Positions 13,464 to 16,114 of a stretch of 16,114 nucleotides of DNA are shown here, one piece after another. The stretch is taken from the NCBI GenBank assembly GCA_016187105.1, contig JACPKK010000059.1, positions 1 to 16,114 on the forward strand, written 5' to 3'. The notes beneath the pieces are model-generated. The model saw nothing but the letters and a program-made list of their open reading frames with translations. It had not been told where the DNA came from and ran no database searches. Source of the stretch: Candidatus Curtissbacteria bacterium. GTDB lineage: Bacteria > Patescibacteriota > Microgenomatia > Curtissbacterales > GWA2-41-24. The translations under genes were made by a program, and so were the position numbers. Numbering within the stretch: position 1 is the first letter of the stretch; each line of letters opens with the position of its first letter.

Positions 13464-13489
13464 CTGCTAAGACAATTAAAAACTATAAT
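13460..13489 (+). promoter_or_regulatory. Possible promoter before rpoA
   Basis: TATAAT at 13484-13489 is a perfect -10 hexamer. ATGACT at 13460-13465, 18 nt upstream, shares TGAC with the -35 consensus. The predicted start near 13496 falls in the 5' arm of hairpin I of element copy 7. The -35 is weak and overlaps the end of rpsD, and the region is A+T-rich, so this may be chance. Confidence 0.35.
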
Positions 13490-13579
13490 TACGCAAATTT
13501 TAACTGGCTACGCCAGGAAAATTTGCACAACTTAGGGAAAAGAAATACTAAGGAAAAACCGTTAGGTTTGTCCTTAAAG
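13484..13579 (+). repeat. Two-hairpin leader element, copy 7 (before rpoA)
   Basis: Hairpin I, 13493-13526: GCAAATTTT pairs with AAAATTTGC (9 bp) and CTGGC (13504-13508) with GCCAG (13512-13516) around TAC. The linker is AGGGAAAAG, the most diverged. Hairpin II, 13549-13576: TAAGGA with TCCTTA and AAACC with GGTTT around GTTA. Its A-T pair replaces the G-C pair of other copies, a compensatory change. Unlike the rest, a normal Shine-Dalgarno site (GGAGG, 13586-13590) follows, so the start is 23 nt from the stem. Confidence 0.84.
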
Positions 13580-13599
13580 GGAATTGGAGGTGAATAGAA

Positions 13600-14520
13600 A
13601 TGCTTGATTTATCGCAAGTCGAAATCCAAACTGAAAAAGAAACAACAGATTTTGGAAAGTTTATTATTGAGCCCTTAGACCAAGGTTACGGCCACACGAT
13701 TGGCAATGCTCTTCGTCGGGTTCTTCTAAGTTCCCTGCCGGGTGCTGCCATTAGCCAAGTAAAAATCGCTGGAGTGAGACACCAATTTTCTGGTGTGACA
13801 GGCATGTCCGAAGATATTGTGGAATTGATCCTAAATCTTAAAAAAGTCAGACTTAAAATTTCTGGTGACAAACCTGTTAAATTAAACTTGGAAGTCAAAG
13901 GTCCAAAAGAAGCTACCGCCGGCGACATAGAAAAAGCCGCAGGAGTCGAAATTGTCAATCCCCAACTGGTCATTGCCCATCTTGCGGATTCAAAAGCAAG
14001 ATTAAGCGCCCGTCTGGTGGCCGAAACTGGCAGCGGCTATTCTCTCGCAGACGAAAGAAAAACCGATGAAATTGGCGTTATCCCCCTTGATGCTAATTTT
14101 TCACCGATAGTCCATGCCAATTACAAGGTCGAAGCAACCCGTGTTGGAAGATTAACCAATTACGACAAGCTGACTTTAGAAATTACAACCGATGGTACGA
14201 TTAAACCGTCTGATGCTCTAAAAACCGCGGCAAGGATTTTGGTAGATTACTTTACAACCGTCCGCGAACCGCAAGTCGCCGGAAAGAAAGAAAAGAAACC
14301 AAAAATTATCCCACCGTCTGATGAGCTTCTAAAAACTTCTCTCGAGGAATTGGATCTACCGGTCAGGCTAACTAACAGTCTTAAAGCCGGCAAGATCGAG
14401 ACCATCGGTGATTTCTTAACGAGAGACAAAAGGGATCTTCTGAAAATGAAGAATATGGGTCCGAAATCTATTGCTCAAGTTGAAGAAAAGCTAAGGGAGA
14501 GGGGAGTCGAGGTAAAGTGA
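13600..14520 (+). CDS. rpoA: DNA-directed RNA polymerase subunit alpha
   Basis: Alpha dimerises to nucleate RNA polymerase assembly. The 306 residues contain the N-terminal domain (18-225) with GYGHTIGNALRRVLLSSLPGAA (29-50), the dimer and beta-contact segment, and GVTGMSEDIVELILNLK. A lysine-rich linker (about 228-240) precedes the C-terminal domain (244-306). R256 and N259 (PVRLTNSLK) and K289 (NMGPKS) match residues that in E. coli alpha contact UP-element DNA. ATG 13600 has GGAGG at 13586-13590 with 9 nt spacing. It overlaps rplQ by 4 nt (GTGA). Confidence 0.98.
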   Translation: MLDLSQVEIQTEKETTDFGKFIIEPLDQGYGHTIGNALRRVLLSSLPGAAISQVKIAGVRHQFSGVTGMSEDIVELILNLKKVRLKISGDKPVKLNLEVKGPKEATAGDIEKAAGVEIVNPQLVIAHLADSKARLSARLVAETGSGYSLADERKTDEIGVIPLDANFSPIVHANYKVEATRVGRLTNYDKLTLEITTDGTIKPSDALKTAARILVDYFTTVREPQVAGKKEKKPKIIPPSDELLKTSLEELDLPVRLTNSLKAGKIETIGDFLTRDKRDLLKMKNMGPKSIAQVEEKLRERGVEVK

Positions 14521-15020
14521 GACACCAAGTCTTCGGCAAGAAGTTAGGCCGTGATACTAATGCCAGGAAGTCGTTAGCTTCCAACCTCGCTAGTTCTCTG
14601 CTGGTTGAAGGTCGCGTTACGACCACGTTGGCAAAAGCAAAATTCGTAAAGATTTTTGCTGAAAAATTGATTGCCGATTCTAGAAGTGCCAGTCTCAACC
14701 GGAGAAGATCTCTGGCATCGCGGCTGTCGCACCAAGCATTTCTGAAGTTAATTACTGAAATCGGGCCCGGCTTTGAAAATCGTGCAGGAGGCTATACAAG
14801 AATTGTAAAACTTGGTCCTCGCGGTGGGGATGCCGCTCCGATGGCAAAAATTGAAATCCTCGAGTGGGATAAAACTAAAGCAATTCAACTAACTAAAAAT
14901 CCAAAACCGACCAAAGCTAAAAAAGCTGCAACCACTGAAAACACTGGAAAGAGAACAAAGATAAAAGCAGTGTCATCAGCGGTTACAAGAAAAGTAAATG
15001 AAAAACCAAAAACGAAATAA
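14517..15020 (+). CDS. rplQ: 50S ribosomal protein L17 with basic C-terminal extension
   Basis: L17 sits near the tunnel exit. The family core is residues 1-116: MRHQVFGKKLGRDTNARKSLASNLASSLLVEGRVTTTLAKAKFVKIFAEKLI, and GGYTRIVKLGPRGGDAAPMAKIEILEW, which is the usual end. About 50 further residues rich in Lys, Thr and Ala follow (KPTKAKKAATTENTGKRTK...), giving 167 in total. The start is GTG 14517, with GAGG at 14508-14511, overlapping the rpoA stop. The last 23 nt overlap rplM. Confidence 0.97.
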   Translation: MRHQVFGKKLGRDTNARKSLASNLASSLLVEGRVTTTLAKAKFVKIFAEKLIADSRSASLNRRRSLASRLSHQAFLKLITEIGPGFENRAGGYTRIVKLGPRGGDAAPMAKIEILEWDKTKAIQLTKNPKPTKAKKAATTENTGKRTKIKAVSSAVTRKVNEKPKTK

Positions 15021-15411
15021 CAAAGAAAGGGATTGGCACCTTTTCGATGCCAAAAATAAAGTTTTAGGTAGGTTGGCAACTGAAGTTGCAACAATTTTAA
15101 GTGGCAAAAACAAGGTGGACTATCTGCCCTATTTGGATAAAGGGGATTTTGTTGTTGTGGTTAACGCCAAAGCAATAATGCTTTCCGGTAAAAAAGAAAA
15201 CCAAAAAAACTACTTTCGGCATTCAGGGTACCCTGGAGGTTTAAGAAGCAAAACTAGCCGCCAGATTAGAGATCAAAAACCGGAAGAGCTTGTAAGACAC
15301 GCAGTTATCGGCATGCTTCCTAAAAATAGGCTCGCCAGGCAAATGATCAAAAAACTTTACGTTTTTCCCGGCAGTGACCACCCTTATCAAGACAAATTTA
15401 AGGAGAGCTAA
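14998..15411 (+). CDS. rplM: 50S ribosomal protein L13
   Basis: L13 is an early large-subunit assembly protein. The 137 residues read MKNQKRNNKERDWHLFDAKNKVLGRLATEVATILSGKNKVDYLPYLDKGDFVVVVNAKAI, all typical, followed by NYFRHSGYPGGLRSKTSRQI and VIGMLPKNRLARQMIKKLYVFPGSDHPY, the family signature. ATG 14998 lies 23 nt inside rplQ with only a weak purine run upstream, so coupling is likely. rplM and rpsI form the usual pair, here attached directly to the alpha-type block. Confidence 0.97.
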   Translation: MKNQKRNNKERDWHLFDAKNKVLGRLATEVATILSGKNKVDYLPYLDKGDFVVVVNAKAIMLSGKKENQKNYFRHSGYPGGLRSKTSRQIRDQKPEELVRHAVIGMLPKNRLARQMIKKLYVFPGSDHPYQDKFKES

Positions 15412-15415
15412 AGAT

Positions 15416-15838
15416 ATGGAAACACAACCAGTCGCCAGTAAAAATAACCAAGCCGATTACGTCAAAGCTCACGGCCGCAGAAAAGAAGCAACAGCGAGGA
15501 TTAGGCTCCATAAAGGTAAGGGCCAAAATTTGGTTAACGATAAACCAATGGAAGATTATTTCCGCGGGGAAGTTGCCGGAAGAAGGTTATCAAAAGTTTT
15601 TGAAATTACCAAAACGGAGGGCAAATTTTACGCAACTATAAAAGTTAAAGGCTCCGGCAAAAATTCTCAACTGGAAGCCGTAATCCATGGCCTTGCCCGC
15701 GCCCTTGCAACTCAAGAAGGTTTGCGGCCGGTTGTAAAAAAGGCGGGGATGCTAACTCGCGATGCCCGAGTTAAGGAGCGTCGCAAATACGGCCGAGCCC
15801 AGAAAGCCAGAAAAGGCAAGCAATCTCCTAAGAGATAG
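15416..15838 (+). CDS. rpsI: 30S ribosomal protein S9
   Basis: S9 reaches the P-site tRNA with its C-terminal Lys-Arg. ATG 15416, with AAGGAG at 15400-15405 (10 nt spacing), gives 140 residues; an open extension back to 15374 overlaps rplM and is rejected. Core motifs are AHGRRKEATARIRLHKGKG, DYFRGEVAGRRLSKVFEIT, VKGSGKNSQLEAVIHGLARAL and LTRDARVKERRKYGRAQKARKGKQSPKR. The conserved KR terminus is kept. A second copy of its last eight codons occurs at 15910-15933. Confidence 0.97.
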   Translation: METQPVASKNNQADYVKAHGRRKEATARIRLHKGKGQNLVNDKPMEDYFRGEVAGRRLSKVFEITKTEGKFYATIKVKGSGKNSQLEAVIHGLARALATQEGLRPVVKKAGMLTRDARVKERRKYGRAQKARKGKQSPKR

Positions 15839-15909
15839 CGCAGTCCGCCAAAATTCGCACCTCGAGTCGCACTACGAATAGTAGGTAAGGCGAGAGGTAA
15901 GAATTGGAG
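15839..15909. other. Spacer between rpsI and the convergent tRNA
   Basis: No gene is seen. ACCTCG (15859-15864) and CTAC (15872-15875) can pair with CGAGAGGT (15891-15898) and GTAG (15881-15884) as an imperfect hairpin, but no T-tract follows, so it is a poor intrinsic terminator. No convincing operon terminator was found before the tRNA. Confidence 0.3.
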
Positions 15910-15933
15910 GGCAAACAATCGCCTAAGCGTTAA
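15910..15933 (+). pseudogene. Stranded copy of the rpsI 3' end (GKQSPKR-stop)
   Basis: These 24 nt encode GKQSPKR and a stop, exactly the end of rpsI at 15815-15838. The five codons that differ are all synonymous (AAG/AAA, TCT/TCG, AGA/CGT, TAG/TAA, with CAA, CCT, AAG and GGC shared). Upstream, the frame meets a stop within five codons. Weak similarity may extend further (GTCGCA near 15866 and AAGGCGAGA at 15887-15895, recalling KAR codons of rpsI), in a different frame. It is best read as the tail of a former or donor rpsI left after recombination or duplication. Confidence 0.55.
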
Positions 15934-15937
15934 GGGG

Positions 15938-16008
15938 TCGGGGAGGGGAGAATCGAACTCCCGATACTGCACCCCCAGCGCAGTGTGTTGCCACTATACT
16001 ACTCCCCG
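15938..16008 (-). tRNA. tRNA-Pro (anticodon GGG)
   Basis: On the - strand the 71 nt fold as a cloverleaf: acceptor CGGGGAG with CTCCCCG, D arm GTAT/ACAC with one A-C mismatch and a GG-containing loop, anticodon stem CTGCG/TGCAG, loop CTGGGGG, variable region TATC, T arm GGGAG-TTCGATT-CTCCC, discriminator A. The anticodon GGG occupies 15974-15976 (CCC on the + strand); G37 suits proline tRNA. CCA is not encoded. The gene converges on rpsI. Confidence 0.95.
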
Positions 16009-16017
16009 CGAGAAAAT

Positions 16018-16026
16018 ATTATACCA
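16018..16026 (-). promoter_or_regulatory. Extended -10 promoter of tRNA-Pro
   Basis: Read on the - strand, TGGTATAAT is a consensus extended -10. The hexamer TATAAT lies at 16018-16023, and transcription would start at about 16010-16012, only 2-4 nt from the tRNA 5' end. No good -35 is seen. A 10-bp palindrome, TGATTAATCA, lies just upstream (near 16033-16042). Confidence 0.65.
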
Positions 16027-16114
16027 AACCGTTGATTAATCACGGCCCCGTCACTGAATAAATCGTATCTTGAGCATTAAACTTAATTGTAATACACTTT
16101 AATGAATTGAATCA

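Noticed and set aside
15374..15415. Longer S9 start inside rplM
   Set aside because: AAGGAG at 15400-15405 fits ATG 15416, and the added residues are not family-like.
15859..15898. Operon terminator after rpsI
   Set aside because: The stem is imperfect and no T-tract follows on either strand.

Overview
The window holds one long, tightly packed run of translation genes on the + strand, followed by a convergent tRNA gene. In order: the 3' end of rplC, then rplD, rplW, rplB, rpsS, rplV, rpsC, rplP, rpmC and rpsQ (S10-type block); rplN, rplX, rplE, rpsN, rpsH, rplF, rplR, rpsE, rplO, secY, adk, map, infA and rpmJ (spc-type block); rpsM, rpsK, rpsD, rpoA and rplQ (alpha-type block); rplM and rpsI; and tRNA-Pro(GGG) on the - strand. 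Each protein is recognised from its own conserved sequence as well as from gene order.

The organism is a bacterium, most likely from the Candidate Phyla Radiation (Patescibacteria). rpmD (L30), normally between rpsE and rplO, is absent: the two genes overlap by 4 nt there. Loss of L30 is a reported CPR trait. The adenylate kinase has a short LID, several ribosomal proteins carry charged tails, and UGA is used as an ordinary stop, which argues against the UGA-recoding Gracilibacteria/SR1. Placement inside the CPR (for example Microgenomates) is a guess.

Most genes abut or overlap by 1 to 23 nt, so translational coupling should be common. The exceptions are the main discovery. All seven of the gaps upstream of rpsS, rpsH, rplF, infA, rpmJ, rpsM and rpoA carry a copy of the same two-hairpin element of about 85-130 nt. 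Hairpin I has A+T-rich arms and a small G+C-rich cap around a triloop. A purine linker follows (AAGGGAAAGGG or AAAGGAGAGGG), then hairpin II, whose arms are AAGGG and CCCTT with an inner AACC/GGTT helix. The arms differ between copies but pairing is kept by compensatory changes, which argues for selection on RNA structure. In five copies hairpin II ends only 3-11 nt before the start codon, where a Shine-Dalgarno site would normally sit. This looks like an undescribed cis-acting RNA family acting on translation or mRNA processing of the ribosomal operon.

Other structure: a REP-like palindrome inserted in frame near the start of rplD; a triple-nested CCGAA/TTCGG hairpin between rpsC and rplP; a heptamer tandem repeat before rpsC; a strong GC hairpin before the likely rplX start; and, about 70 nt after rpsI, a second copy of the last eight rpsI codons that differs only at synonymous positions and looks like the stranded tail of an earlier rpsI. 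No gene-free stretch exceeds 300 nt; the longest, about 210 nt before rpmJ, is filled by an element copy and two further hairpins.
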